Shown: positions 39,723 through 49,809 of the stretch, piece by piece
Numbering within the stretch: position 1 is the first letter of the stretch
How the letters are laid out: every line of letters begins with the position of its first letter
NCBI RefSeq assembly: GCF_000685035.1
Contig: NZ_BAYB01000018.1
Coordinates: 186,001-250,000, forward strand
Length of the DNA: 64,000 bases
Source: Paraburkholderia ferrariae NBRC 106233
Lineage (GTDB): Bacteria; Pseudomonadota; Gammaproteobacteria; Burkholderiales; Burkholderiaceae
Direction: 5' to 3'
Position numbers and translations under genes: made by a program
The notes under the pieces: generated by a model
Databases searched by the model: none
The model's input: the letters and a program-made list of their open reading frames with translations, nothing else
What the model was told of the DNA's origin: nothing

Positions 39723-42700
39723 ATGGCAAGCCTCAACAAAGCGTCGCTGAATTCTTCCCTGCAATCGGTTCGCGCCGTGGCGCGCGCGCCCCGCACCCGG
39801 CACATCCTGGCCGGTGTGCTGATCTTCCTCGTCGTATTCGGGCTGCTCGGCTTCTTCGCCGCGCCGCCTCTTATCCGCTACTTCGCCGCCCAGCAACTGA
39901 GCAAGCAGCTCGAGCGTCCCGTCACGATCGGCCGCATCGGGCTCAACCCGTACACGCTGCGGCTCGAGGCCGACCGCGTGCATATCGGCGAGCGCGGCGG
40001 CAACGGCGACTTCTTCGACGTAGAGCGCCTCGTCGTGCAGCCTTCGTGGTCGTCGATCTTCCGCTTCGCTCCCATCGTCGATGAAGTGCGGCTCGATTCG
40101 CCGCGCATCACCATCGTGCGGCTCGATGCGCAGCGCTTCAACTTCTCCGACCTCATCGAAAAGTTCTCGAAGCCCTCGCAGCCCGGCAGCAAACCCACGC
40201 CGTTCTCGATCTCGAACATCCGCGTCGAGAACGGGCAGATCACGTTCGACGATCGCCTGCTCAACGAAAAGCACGTGATCGACCGCTGGACGCTCGGCAT
40301 CCCGTTCATCGCCACGCTGCCTTCGAAGACCGACATCTTCGTCCAGCCGCTGCTGCGCGCGCGCATCGACGGCACGAGCACGATCGCCATCGACGGCAAG
40401 ACCAAGCCGTTCGCGGCGTCGCGCGAATCCGAAGTGGCGCTCAAGCTCGACGCGCTCGACGTGCCGCGCCTGCTGACCTACGCGCCCACGAAGCTGCCGG
40501 TGCAGGTGAAGAGCGGCAAGCTTTCGACGGACCTCAAGCTCGACTTCGTGATGTCGGGCGACAAGCCCGAACTGCGCGTGTCGGGCACCGCCGACCTGAA
40601 CGACATCGACACCGCCGATGCGGCCAATGCGCCGCTCTTCGGCGCGCGCAGCCTGCACGTGGCGGCGGCCTCGCTCGAACCGTTCAGCAATGCGTATCAC
40701 TTCGACGAGATCCGGCTCGACGCACCCGAGGTCTGGGTGTCGCGCGACAAGAGCGGCGTGCTGAGCGTCGAAAAGCTGGCGGGCACGCAACAGCCGGCAA
40801 CGGCGGGTCAGGGCGCCGCAAACGCCGCGAACGCCGCGAGTGGTGCGAGCGGTGCGGCGGTAGCGGCGGTAGCGGCGCCTCCCGCAGCCTCCGGCGGCGA
40901 AGCGCAGGCCGCGGCCGAGGCAAAGCCCGCGCCGCTCGACCTCTCGATTCGCCAGTTCGCGATCAACGGCGGCACCGTGCACGTGCACGACGAAACGCCG
41001 CCGCGCCCCGTGGACATGGTGCTCGGCGACATCGGCACCACGCTCGCGAACTTCTCGACGACGGCGAAATCGCCGGCCCAATACACCTTCGGCATGACCG
41101 CGAACAGCGGCGGCACGGTCAAGGCCTCGGGCTCGTTCGGCATGGTCGCGAAAACCGCCGACGCGAAAGTCCAGCTTCAGAACGTGGCGCTCGTGCCGCT
41201 GCAGCCGTATCTCGACAACCTGAGCGCCGCGCAGGTCGTGGACGGCAAGGTGGGCCTCGATGCGCAGCTCAGCGCCGACTGGGGCAAGTCGCCGGCCGCG
41301 GTGCGGGTGGGCGCGACCACGCTGAATCTCGACACGCTCAAGGTGGCGGCGCGCGGCGCGAAGGCGCCGGTCGTCACGCTCGCGCACGGCGTGGTCAAGG
41401 TGAACCAGGTCGATCTCGCGGCGCGCACGGCGCAGATCGCGTCGGTCGATCTCACGGGGCTCGCCGTGGACGCCGAGCGCCGCAAGGACGGCAGCATCGA
41501 CCTCGTGCAGCTCGCGGGCAAGCACGAGGCCGCGCAGGAGCGCACGGCCATTCACGCGGCGCAGAAGTCGGTTCAGGAGGGGCCGGCCTGGCACTACAAG
41601 ATCGACGCATTCAACGTGAACGGCGGAACGATCAACTTCACCGACAGCAGCACGCCGCACCCCGTGAAGCTCGCGATCGCGCCGCTCGACCTCAAGGTGC
41701 AGCAGATCAGCGACGACCTGGGCCACGCGCTGCCGATCGACCTGAAGGCGACGCTCAACCGCAAGGGCACGCTCGCGCTGAACGGCGACGTGAACCCCAC
41801 GCCGCTGAAAGCAAGGCTTACGATCGACGCGAACCGGCTGGACGCCGCCGCTTTCGAGCCGTACTTCGGCAGCCAGCTAAACGCGGTGATCGCGAGCGCG
41901 CTGCTCAACATGAAGGGCCAGCTCGCGCTCGAGCAGGGCAAGGCGCTGAAGGCGAGCTATCGCGGCGATGCGGCCGTGGTGGACGTGCGCATGCTCGACA
42001 AGGCCACGTCCGACCCGTTCGCGGGCTGGCGCTCGCTGGCCCTCACGAACCTGCACGCGAGCTACGACGAGGCGCACGGCACCGACGTCGATGCGAGCCG
42101 CGTGACCTTCGCCGGCTTCTACGGGCGCGTGCTGCTCGACGCGCAGGGCAAGCTGAACCTCAAGGACGTGGTGGCGCACCAGACGGGCGAAGCCCAGTCG
42201 CTCACGCGCGACACTGGCGCCGAGGCGCGCGGCGGCCGCGAGCCGGTGCCGCTTTCTCCGCAGTCCGCGAGCGAGGCGATGGCAAGTTCGGCAACTGAGG
42301 CGGCAACTGCGGCGTCAAGTTCGGCAACTTCGGCGTCAACTTCGGCCACGCCAACCGCCTCGGCGGCCGCACGCGCATCGGCGCCTGCCACGGTCACGGC
42401 GGCGCAGCCGCCGAAGAGCCCGGTGCGGCTGCACTTCGGCCAGCTCGTGCTGCAGGGCGGCCGCGTGAACTACACGGACAACTTCATCAAGCCGAACTAC
42501 ACGGCCGACCTCGTGCAGATCGAGGGCACGGTGGGTGCGTTCGGCACGCAATCGACCACGCCCGCGCCGGTGGACGTGTCGGCGAACCTGTCGGGCAATG
42601 GCCCGATCTCGATCAAGGGCACGGTGAATCCGCTCATCGAAAAACCCTCGCTCGACCTCACCGCTTCGGCGCACGGCATCGAGCTCACGAACCTCACGCC

Positions 42701-43610
42701 GTACTCCACGAAGTACGCGGGCTATCCGATCACGAAGGGCAAGCTCAACGTCGATCTGCACTACCAGCTCGCCAACGACCAGCTCAGCGCGAACAACCAC
42801 ATCTTCATCGACCAGCTCACCTTCGGCGATCACGTGGACAACGACACGGCGACGAAACTGCCGGTACGCCTCGCGATTTCGCTGCTCAAGAACCGGCGCG
42901 GCGAGATCGACGTGAACATTCCGGTGTCGGGCTCGCTCTCGAATCCCGAGTTCAGCCTGGGCGGCCTGATCTGGAAGGCGGTGCTCAACCTCATCGCGAA
43001 GGCCGTGACGGCGCCGTTCTCGCTGCTCGCGAATGCGTTCGGCGGGGGAGGCGAGGAACTGGGCTACGTGGAGTTCGCACCGGGCACGGCCACGCTCACC
43101 GACGCGGACGAAAAGAAGCTCGACACCATTGCGAAGGCGCTGGACGACAAGCCCTCGATCAAGATCGACCTGATCGGCCGCGTGGACCCGGCCGTGGACA
43201 CGCCCGCGCTGCGCGAGCAGTACGTGGATCACCTCGTGCGCGCGCAGAAGGTGAAGGACACCGTGGGCAACGGCGAGAGCGTGGACACCTCGCAGGTGAA
43301 GGTGGACGACAAGGAGTACGACAAGTACCTCACCAGGGCCTACAAGTCGGCGGACTTCAAGAAGCCGCGCAACATGATCGGCCTTACGAAGACGCTGCCC
43401 GACGACGACATGAAGCAGGCGCTCGCGGAACACGCGCCGATCACCGACGCGACCCTGCGCGACCTCGCCCAGCAGCGGGCCCAGGCGGTGCAGCAGTACT
43501 TCCAGGGCAAGGTCGATCCGAGCCGCGTGTTCGTGGTGGCGCCGAAGCTCGACGCGAAGGGCATCGACGACAAGGGCGCGACCACGCGCGTCGATTTCGG
43601 GCTCAAGTAG
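39723..43610 (+). CDS. Giant DUF748 (AsmA-like) envelope protein
   Basis: A 1295-residue protein with one N-terminal TM (around residues 30-55, ILAGVLIFLVVFGLLGFF). A very long periplasmic, beta-rich region follows, of the AsmA/DUF748 kind, with repeated strands such as VRLDSPRITIVRLDAQRFNFSD. Near the C-terminus an OmpA-like stretch (VEFAPGTATLTDADEKKLDTI) is followed by a KVKDTVGNGE region. AsmA-type proteins are elongated grooves thought to carry phospholipids between membranes. Two Ala/Ser-rich linkers (residues ~355-405 and ~850-900) are low complexity. The ATG at 39723 is favoured; a longer frame from 39549 would add a Pro-rich leader before the TM. Confidence 0.88.
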   Translation: MASLNKASLNSSLQSVRAVARAPRTRHILAGVLIFLVVFGLLGFFAAPPLIRYFAAQQLSKQLERPVTIGRIGLNPYTLRLEADRVHIGERGGNGDFFDVERLVVQPSWSSIFRFAPIVDEVRLDSPRITIVRLDAQRFNFSDLIEKFSKPSQPGSKPTPFSISNIRVENGQITFDDRLLNEKHVIDRWTLGIPFIATLPSKTDIFVQPLLRARIDGTSTIAIDGKTKPFAASRESEVALKLDALDVPRLLTYAPTKLPVQVKSGKLSTDLKLDFVMSGDKPELRVSGTADLNDIDTADAANAPLFGARSLHVAAASLEPFSNAYHFDEIRLDAPEVWVSRDKSGVLSVEKLAGTQQPATAGQGAANAANAASGASGAAVAAVAAPPAASGGEAQAAAEAKPAPLDLSIRQFAINGGTVHVHDETPPRPVDMVLGDIGTTLANFSTTAKSPAQYTFGMTANSGGTVKASGSFGMVAKTADAKVQLQNVALVPLQPYLDNLSAAQVVDGKVGLDAQLSADWGKSPAAVRVGATTLNLDTLKVAARGAKAPVVTLAHGVVKVNQVDLAARTAQIASVDLTGLAVDAERRKDGSIDLVQLAGKHEAAQERTAIHAAQKSVQEGPAWHYKIDAFNVNGGTINFTDSSTPHPVKLAIAPLDLKVQQISDDLGHALPIDLKATLNRKGTLALNGDVNPTPLKARLTIDANRLDAAAFEPYFGSQLNAVIASALLNMKGQLALEQGKALKASYRGDAAVVDVRMLDKATSDPFAGWRSLALTNLHASYDEAHGTDVDASRVTFAGFYGRVLLDAQGKLNLKDVVAHQTGEAQSLTRDTGAEARGGREPVPLSPQSASEAMASSATEAATAASSSATSASTSATPTASAAARASAPATVTAAQPPKSPVRLHFGQLVLQGGRVNYTDNFIKPNYTADLVQIEGTVGAFGTQSTTPAPVDVSANLSGNGPISIKGTVNPLIEKPSLDLTASAHGIELTNLTPYSTKYAGYPITKGKLNVDLHYQLANDQLSANNHIFIDQLTFGDHVDNDTATKLPVRLAISLLKNRRGEIDVNIPVSGSLSNPEFSLGGLIWKAVLNLIAKAVTAPFSLLANAFGGGGEELGYVEFAPGTATLTDADEKKLDTIAKALDDKPSIKIDLIGRVDPAVDTPALREQYVDHLVRAQKVKDTVGNGESVDTSQVKVDDKEYDKYLTRAYKSADFKKPRNMIGLTKTLPDDDMKQALAEHAPITDATLRDLAQQRAQAVQQYFQGKVDPSRVFVVAPKLDAKGIDDKGATTRVDFGLK

Positions 43611-43622
43611 CCCGGCGAAGCA

Positions 43623-45098
43623 TCACGCGGCCAGCGCGGGCGGCAGGCGCCGCTGCACCCAGCGCGTGGCCTGGTCGTAGGCGTGGGCAAGCTGCAGCAC
43701 GGAGAAGTCCGCGAGCGGCTTGCCGATCACCTGCATGCCCATCGGCAGGCCCTGCGCGTTGAAACCGGCCGGCACGCTGACCACGGGCAGGCCCGCGAGG
43801 CTCGCGCCGATCACCACTTCCATCCAGCGGTGATAGGTGTCCATGGTCTTGCCCGCGATGGATTTCGGCCAATGCTCGCGCGCATCGAACGGGAAAATCT
43901 GCGCGCTCGGCAGCACGAGAAAGTCGTAGTGCTCGAAGAGCGCGAGCAGCGCGTTGTACCACTGGCTGCGCAGCACCGACGCGTGCCACACGTCCTCGCC
44001 CGACAGGCGCAGGCCGCCTTCCACTTCCCATACGGCCTCGGGCTTGAGCAACGCGCGCTTCGCAGGGTCGCGGTAAAGCGCGCCCAGCGTGCCCGCGCAG
44101 GAGAAGTGGCGCAGCGTGATCCACGACTGCCAGAGGTTCTCCAGCGCAAAGTCGGGGCGCGTGGCCTCCACGCGGCAGCCCACTGCTTCGAAATCCTTGA
44201 GCGCCGTTTCGCACAGGGCGAGCACGCCGTCTTCCATCGGCAGATAGCCGTCATAGTTGCCCAGCCAGCCCATGCGCGTACCGCCGAAATCGCGGGCGAG
44301 CGGGCCGCGGAACACGGCGGGGTCCTGCGCGATCGAGAGCGGCGCGCGCGGGTCGTAGCCGGCCTGCACGGCGAGCAGCATGGCCATGTCGGCCACGCTG
44401 CGGCCCATCGGGCCCGCGTAGCCGAGCTGGTGATAGAAGAGCTCGGGCGCCGGTACCGAAGGCACGCGCCCTTGCGAGGGGCGAAAGCCGAACACGTTGT
44501 TCCATCCGGCCGGGTTGCGCAGCGACCCCATCATGTCGCTGCCGTCCGCCACGGGCAGCATGCGCAGCGCGAGCGCCACGGCCGTGCCGCCGCTGCTGCC
44601 GCCCGCGCTGCGCGCGGGATCGTAGGCATTGAGCGTCGTGCCGAACACCGTGTTGTACGTGTGCGAGCCGAGGCCGAACTCCGGCGTGTTGGTCTTGCCG
44701 ATGAAGATCGCCCCTTGCGCGCGCACGCGTGCGGCCATGAGGCTGTCGGCTTTCGGGATTTCGTCGCGGAACAGCGGGGAGCCCTGGGTGGAGGCGAGGC
44801 CCGCCGTGGCCGCGAGGTCCTTCGGCGCCTGCGGTATGCCGTGCAGCCAGCCCCGGTACTCGCCGCGCGCGAGTTCCGCATCGCGTTCGCCGGCTTCGTG
44901 CAGCAGCGCGTCGCGCTCGCGCAGCGAGACGATGGCGTTGGCGGGGGTGTTCACGCGTTCGATGTGATCGAGGAAGGCACTCATTACCTCGCGGCACGAC
45001 ACCTTGCGAAGGCGGATCCACTGGGACAGTTCGAGTGCGTCGGCCATCACGATATCGTGGGGCGACAGCGGGGCGGGAGTCGGCGATGCCTGGTTCAT
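43623..45098 (-). CDS. Amidase-signature hydrolase
   Basis: A 491-residue amidase-signature enzyme with the Ser-cisSer-Lys triad: Lys93 in PQAPKDLA, the cis-Ser in AGGSSGGTAVALA (Ser168/169) and the nucleophile Ser192 in DMMGSLRNPAG. Length matches bacterial amidases that hydrolyse simple amides or cyclic dimers. No regulator or transporter hints at the substrate. It is downstream of the efflux operon on the same strand but separate (155-bp gap). Converges with the DUF748 gene only 13 bp away. Confidence 0.93.
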   Translation of the reverse strand: MNQASPTPAPLSPHDIVMADALELSQWIRLRKVSCREVMSAFLDHIERVNTPANAIVSLRERDALLHEAGERDAELARGEYRGWLHGIPQAPKDLAATAGLASTQGSPLFRDEIPKADSLMAARVRAQGAIFIGKTNTPEFGLGSHTYNTVFGTTLNAYDPARSAGGSSGGTAVALALRMLPVADGSDMMGSLRNPAGWNNVFGFRPSQGRVPSVPAPELFYHQLGYAGPMGRSVADMAMLLAVQAGYDPRAPLSIAQDPAVFRGPLARDFGGTRMGWLGNYDGYLPMEDGVLALCETALKDFEAVGCRVEATRPDFALENLWQSWITLRHFSCAGTLGALYRDPAKRALLKPEAVWEVEGGLRLSGEDVWHASVLRSQWYNALLALFEHYDFLVLPSAQIFPFDAREHWPKSIAGKTMDTYHRWMEVVIGASLAGLPVVSVPAGFNAQGLPMGMQVIGKPLADFSVLQLAHAYDQATRWVQRRLPPALAA

Positions 45099-45252
45099 AC
45101 GCAGCTCTTGGGGAAGGGGACGGATGCAGGATGCGAACGCTCATTGTCGCGCACGCCCGCGCGCGGCGAAAGGAAACGAACGGTTGTCTCAGGCACATCC
45201 GGTTGCCACGGGTTTCCCATGGCCGCCGGCGGTCTGCCTGTCACTGCGCCTG

Positions 45253-46725
45253 TTACTGCGCCGTCTGCGCGGGCAAGGCCGCGCCGCCCAGCGCCTGGTA
45301 GAGCGCGGCCGTATCGGCGAGGCGGTTCGCTTCGGCAAGCGTGCGGTCGAGCGAGGTCTGGAGCGCCTGGCGCTGCGTGTCGATCAGGCTGAATTCGCTC
45401 ACGCCGCCCGCCTCGTAGCGCGCGAGCGCGACCGTTGCGCTCGCCTCGGCCTCCCGGTGGGCGGCGTCGCGCGATTGCAGTTCGAGCGCATCGTTTTCGA
45501 GTGCGCGCAGCGTGTCGGCCACCTGCTGCAACGCCTGCAGCACGGTCTGGCGGTAGTCGGCGAAGGCGGCGTCCCAGGCGGCTTCGGAAGCCCGCTTCTT
45601 CGCGCGCAGTTCGCCGCCGTGGAAGACCGGCTGCGTGAGCCCGAGGCCGAAGTTCCAGATGTTGAGCCCGTTCACCACGTCTTCCACGCGCGTGCGCTCG
45701 GACCCGATGCTGGCCGAGAGCGTGATCTGCGGGTAGAGATTCGCGGTGGCCACGCCCACGTTCGCGCTTGCCTGGTGCAGCACCGCTTCGGCCGCGCGAA
45801 TGTCGGGGCGCGCGCGCGCGAGTGTGGAGGGCACGGTGAGCGAGACGGTGTCGGGCAGATGCAGCGCGTCGAGCGTGAGGCTCTCCAGTTGCGCGTCGAA
45901 CTGCGGGCTGGCGGGCGCCACCCCCAGCAATACCGCAAGCTGATGATCGGTTTGCGCAAGCTGCGTTTCGAGCGGCGGCAGTGTCGCGCGCGTCTGGGCG
46001 AGCAGCGTGCGCTGGCTGCGCACGTCGATATCGGCGACGCCGCCCGCCGCGAGGCGCGCTTCCATGATCGCGAGCTGGCGCGACTGCGCGTCGATCAACT
46101 GCTGCGTGATCTCGATCTGCCGGCGCAGCGACGCGCGCCGCACCGCGGACGAGACCACGTTGCCCACCACCGAGAGCCGCGCGGCGGCCAGTTCGTAGGC
46201 CTGATAGTCCACCTGGGCGAGCGTGGCTTCGAGTGCGCGGCGGTTCGCGCCGAACAGGTCGAAGACATAGGAGACGCTGATCGACGCGTCGTAGAGCGTA
46301 AAGGGCGCGGGATTGGGCACGGCGGTAATGCCGAACGAGGCGAGGTCGATCTTCTCGCGCGTGGCGGAGAGTTTGGCATCGACCTGCGGGAAGAGCGTCG
46401 CGCCGGCCTGCGCATTGTAGTTCTCGCGCGCTTCGATCAGCTTCGCGCGCGCGGAATCGAGCGTCGGGCTTGCTGCCAGCGCGGCATCGACCAGTTGATC
46501 GAGCGCCGGACTGCCGAACTGCTTCCACCACGCATCGGGTACGTTCGGCACGGTGGCGAAGGTCTGCGCGCCGCTCGTTGCGTTGGTGGGAACCGTTGCG
46601 GCGGGCGTTCCTTCGCGGGTCCATGACGCGGCATCGGGCGCCGCGGGCGCGTGGAAATCCGGGCCCATCGTGCAGCCTGCGAGTATCAGCGCGCATGCGG
46701 TGCTAACGAGAACATGGGGTTTCAT
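45253..46725 (-). CDS. Outer-membrane efflux lipoprotein (NodT/OprM family)
   Basis: A 490-residue TolC-like outer-membrane channel of the RND/ABC efflux type. A lipobox, ACALILAGC at about residues 10-18, predicts a palmitoylated N-terminus. DAWWKQFGSPALDQLVDAAL starts the first repeat, and typical helical and strand repeats follow. The ATG at 46725 is 11 bp after the permease stop, so it is the last gene of the operon. It should pair with the HlyD-type adaptor and the ABC exporter to form a tripartite pump. Confidence 0.93.
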   Translation of the reverse strand: MKPHVLVSTACALILAGCTMGPDFHAPAAPDAASWTREGTPAATVPTNATSGAQTFATVPNVPDAWWKQFGSPALDQLVDAALAASPTLDSARAKLIEARENYNAQAGATLFPQVDAKLSATREKIDLASFGITAVPNPAPFTLYDASISVSYVFDLFGANRRALEATLAQVDYQAYELAAARLSVVGNVVSSAVRRASLRRQIEITQQLIDAQSRQLAIMEARLAAGGVADIDVRSQRTLLAQTRATLPPLETQLAQTDHQLAVLLGVAPASPQFDAQLESLTLDALHLPDTVSLTVPSTLARARPDIRAAEAVLHQASANVGVATANLYPQITLSASIGSERTRVEDVVNGLNIWNFGLGLTQPVFHGGELRAKKRASEAAWDAAFADYRQTVLQALQQVADTLRALENDALELQSRDAAHREAEASATVALARYEAGGVSEFSLIDTQRQALQTSLDRTLAEANRLADTAALYQALGGAALPAQTAQ

Positions 46726-46736
46726 CGCCGGGGCCC

Positions 46737-47879
46737 TCAGTCGAGCGTGCGCCGGTAGAAGCGCACGGCCACGCCCATCACGATCAGGGTGAACACGCCG
46801 AGCGGCCAGACGGAGGGCCACAGGTCGATCCAGCCGTTGCCTTTGAGCAGGACGCCGCGCACGAGCCGGTTGAAATAGGTGAGCGGCAGCAGGTTGCCGA
46901 TGAACTGCGCCCAGCGCGGCATGCCGCCGAACGGGAACATGAAGCCCGAGAGCAGCAGGCTCGGCAGAAAGTAGAACACGGTGAGCTGCATGGCCTGAAG
47001 CTGGTTCTGCGCGAGCGAGGAGATCGTAATGCCCACCGTGAGATTCGCCGCAATGAAGAGGAGTGCAGACAGATACAGCGCGACGAGGCTGCCCGCGAAC
47101 GGCACGTGGAACACGAAGCGTGCGGCAAGCACGATGATGGTGGCCTGGATGAGGCCGATGGCGATGTACGGCACGATCTTGCCGGTCATGACCTCGACGG
47201 GCAGCACGGGCGTGGCGAGCAGGTTCTCCATGGTGCCGCGCTCGCGCTCGCGGGTGATGGCGAGGCCCGTCATCATCACCATCGTCATCGTGAGAATCAC
47301 GCCCATGAGGCCCGGCACGACGTTGTATTGCGTGATGCCTTCCGGGTTGTAGAGCCGGTGGACCTGCACGTCGAAGGCGGCGGCCCCGCCGTTCAGGTGC
47401 GCGAGCGGTCCGGTGAGATCCTTCGCGGCCACGGGGGCGACGAGGCCCGGCAGCGCCGCGATGGCGCTGGCGATGGCGGTGGGGTCGGTGGCGTCGGCTT
47501 CGAGCAGCAGCGAGGGCTTCTCGCCGCGCAGCAGGCGCCGCGAGAAGTCCACGGGAATGCTCAGCACGAACTGCACCGTGCCGCGGGCGAGGGCGTGACG
47601 CGCGGCGGCTTCGTCGGGCAGCGTTTCGACGACGTCGAAATAAGCGGAGTTTTTCATGCCGGCCACGAAGCTGCGCGAGAAAACGCTGTCTTCGCCGATC
47701 ACGATTGCCGTGGGCAGATGCTTGGGATCCGTGTTGATTGCATAGCCGAACAGCGTGAGCTGGACGATGGGCAAGCCTACGATCATCGCGAACGTAATGC
47801 GGTCGCGCCGCAGTTGCAGAAACTCCTTGAGCACGACGCTCCACCAGCGCGCGAGCGAGAACCCGAAGCGCAGCTTCAC
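46737..47879 (-). CDS. ABC-2-type exporter permease
   Basis: A 380-residue membrane protein of the YbhS/YbhR type. An N-terminal TM (DRITFAMIVGLPIVQLTLFGYA) precedes a ~150-residue periplasmic loop, then five TMs with the hallmark TRERERGTMENLLATPVLPVEVMTGK cytoplasmic coupling segment. It starts at GTG 47879, overlapping the ATPase stop (GTGA), so the two are translationally coupled. Only one permease gene is present; the enterobacterial ybhGFSR operon has two, so this one may act as a homodimer. Confidence 0.93.
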   Translation of the reverse strand: MKLRFGFSLARWWSVVLKEFLQLRRDRITFAMIVGLPIVQLTLFGYAINTDPKHLPTAIVIGEDSVFSRSFVAGMKNSAYFDVVETLPDEAAARHALARGTVQFVLSIPVDFSRRLLRGEKPSLLLEADATDPTAIASAIAALPGLVAPVAAKDLTGPLAHLNGGAAAFDVQVHRLYNPEGITQYNVVPGLMGVILTMTMVMMTGLAITRERERGTMENLLATPVLPVEVMTGKIVPYIAIGLIQATIIVLAARFVFHVPFAGSLVALYLSALLFIAANLTVGITISSLAQNQLQAMQLTVFYFLPSLLLSGFMFPFGGMPRWAQFIGNLLPLTYFNRLVRGVLLKGNGWIDLWPSVWPLGVFTLIVMGVAVRFYRRTLD

Positions 47880-48856
47880 GATGCGGCTCCGTAGTTGTCC
47901 TTTACGTTGCCCATCAAGTAGATGAAGACATCTTCGAGACTCGTGTCGATACGCGCTGCGCGCAGCGGCTTGCCCTCCACGGCATGCTGAATGGCGGCGG
48001 CCAGCGCCGCATGGTCGCGCCCGCTCGCGTGCAGCGCGGAGCCGAACACCACCGTCTGATCGACGCCGGGCGTCTTGCGCAGTTCGGTGGAGAGCGCGGA
48101 GAGCTGCTCGCCGTGTATGGCCCAGGTGTCGAGATGCTGCGAGGCGATCACTTCGGCGGCGGTGCCCTGGGCGAGCAGCTTGCCGTAGGCGATATAGGCG
48201 AGCTTGTGGCAGCGCTCCGCTTCGTCCATGTAGTGCGTGCTCACGAGCACCGAGATGCCGCGTGCCGCGAGTCGGTGCAGTTCCTCCCAGAAGTCGCGGC
48301 GCGCGGTGGGATCGACGCCCGCGGTGGGTTCGTCGAGCAGCAGCAGTTGCGGCTCGTGCAGCATGCACGCGGCCAGCGCGAGACGCTGCTTCCAGCCGCC
48401 CGAGAGCGCGCCGGTGAGCTGGCTCGCGCGGCTCGCAAGCCCGAGCGATTCGAGCGCGCGGTCCACGGCCTCGCGGCGGTTCGGCATCTGATAGATGCGC
48501 GCGACGAAGTCGAGATTCTCGCGGATCGTGAGGTCCTCCCAGTACGAGAACCGTTGCGTCATGTAGCCGACGCGGCGCTTGATCTGCGCGCTCTCGCGCA
48601 CGATGTCGTAGCCGAGGCAGGTGCCCGAGCCCGAATCGGGCGTGAGGAGCCCGCACATCAGCCGGATCGACGTGGTCTTGCCGCTGCCGTTCGGCCCGAG
48701 AAAGCCGAAGATCTCGCCGCGCGCCACGCGCAGCGAGACGTCGTTCACCACGTGCTTGCTGCCGAAGTGCTTGTTGAGCTTGTGCACGTCGATGGCGTAG
48801 TCCGGCTGGGCGGACGGCGCGGCGCCGGATTCCTCGCGGGCGTCGTGCGCGCTCAT
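47876..48856 (-). CDS. ABC exporter ATP-binding protein
   Basis: A 326-residue ATPase with Walker A GPNGSGKTT, Q-loop MTQRFSY, signature LSGGWKQRLALAA (the usual Q is W), Walker B LLLLDEPTAGVD and a switch His in VSTHYMDEA. A single NBD plus a ~90-residue C-terminal regulatory part. Overlaps the genes on both sides by four bases (ATGA with the adaptor, GTGA with the permease). Confidence 0.95.
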   Translation of the reverse strand: MSAHDAREESGAAPSAQPDYAIDVHKLNKHFGSKHVVNDVSLRVARGEIFGFLGPNGSGKTTSIRLMCGLLTPDSGSGTCLGYDIVRESAQIKRRVGYMTQRFSYWEDLTIRENLDFVARIYQMPNRREAVDRALESLGLASRASQLTGALSGGWKQRLALAACMLHEPQLLLLDEPTAGVDPTARRDFWEELHRLAARGISVLVSTHYMDEAERCHKLAYIAYGKLLAQGTAAEVIASQHLDTWAIHGEQLSALSTELRKTPGVDQTVVFGSALHASGRDHAALAAAIQHAVEGKPLRAARIDTSLEDVFIYLMGNVKDNYGAAS

Positions 48857-49809
48857 GGGAGCCGTACCTCCACGGGCTGGCCCGGGTGCAGCTTGACGGC
48901 ATCCTCGGGCGAAGCATGCGCCTCGATCATGAAGACCAGCTTCTGGCGGTTTTCGTCGCTATAGATCACGGGCGGGGTGTATTCGGCGGCGTTCGATACC
49001 CAGGTGATGGTGGCCGGAATGTCGGCGGCGCAGCCGTCGCAGTGCAGGCTGACGCGCCGGCCGGGCGCCAGCGAGCCGACCACGGTCTCCGGCACGAAGA
49101 AGCGCACCTTCACGTTCTGCGGCGGCAGCATCTGCACGACGGGGCTGCCGGCCTGCACCCATTCGCCTGCCCGGTAGAGCGTGTCGTAGACGAGGCCGGC
49201 CTGCGGCGCGCTCACGCGCTTCTGGTCGAGCTTCCATTGCGCCTGCGCGAGCGCCGCCTGCGCCGCCTGCACCTGTGCCGCCTGGGCCGCGAGCTGGGCC
49301 GTGCGGCCGGGCAGGTTGGCAACGGTGACCTGATTCTCCAGTTCGCGGACCTGCGCGGCGGTCGATGCGGCATCCGCGCGCGAATCGTCGAGCTGGGCGC
49401 GGGCAATGCCGCCCGCGCGGAACTGCGCCTCGTCGCGCGTGAGCTGGAGCGCGGCCTTGCGCGCGTTGGCGATGGCTTGCGCGAGCTGGGCCTGGGTCAC
49501 GCGCACCTCGGGCGGGCGCTTGCCGGTCTGCAGGTCGGCAAGCTGCGCCTGGGCGGCCGCGAGTTGATGGCGCGCCTCGTCGAGCGCGGCGGTTTCGTCG
49601 ACGGCTTCGAGCGCGAACACCGGAGCCGATGCGGCGATGTTCTGGCCGCGCCGGACGTCGAGCTGCGTCAGCGTGCCCGACTGCGAGGACGAGAGATAGA
49701 CGTACTCGCCTTCGACATAGCCCTGCCAGACCGGCGCTTCGTGACGCGAGCAGGCGGAGGCGGCCAGGACGGCCGCGACGAGCGGACCGTAGATCGACAG
49801 ACGGCTCAT
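48853..49809 (-). CDS. HlyD-family periplasmic adaptor of the ABC exporter
   Basis: A 318-residue membrane-fusion protein like E. coli YbhG. The N-terminal signal ends in a lipobox-like ASAC at about residue 20. It carries the biotinyl-lipoyl half-motif SGTLTQLDVRRGQNI, a long alpha-helical hairpin (about residues 65-190, Ala/Gln/Leu heptads), the second lipoyl half SAPQAGLVYDTLYRAGEWV and a beta-barrel. It links the inner-membrane exporter to the NodT-type channel. Overlaps the regulator and ATPase genes by ATGA. Confidence 0.93.
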   Translation of the reverse strand: MSRLSIYGPLVAAVLAASACSRHEAPVWQGYVEGEYVYLSSSQSGTLTQLDVRRGQNIAASAPVFALEAVDETAALDEARHQLAAAQAQLADLQTGKRPPEVRVTQAQLAQAIANARKAALQLTRDEAQFRAGGIARAQLDDSRADAASTAAQVRELENQVTVANLPGRTAQLAAQAAQVQAAQAALAQAQWKLDQKRVSAPQAGLVYDTLYRAGEWVQAGSPVVQMLPPQNVKVRFFVPETVVGSLAPGRRVSLHCDGCAADIPATITWVSNAAEYTPPVIYSDENRQKLVFMIEAHASPEDAVKLHPGQPVEVRLP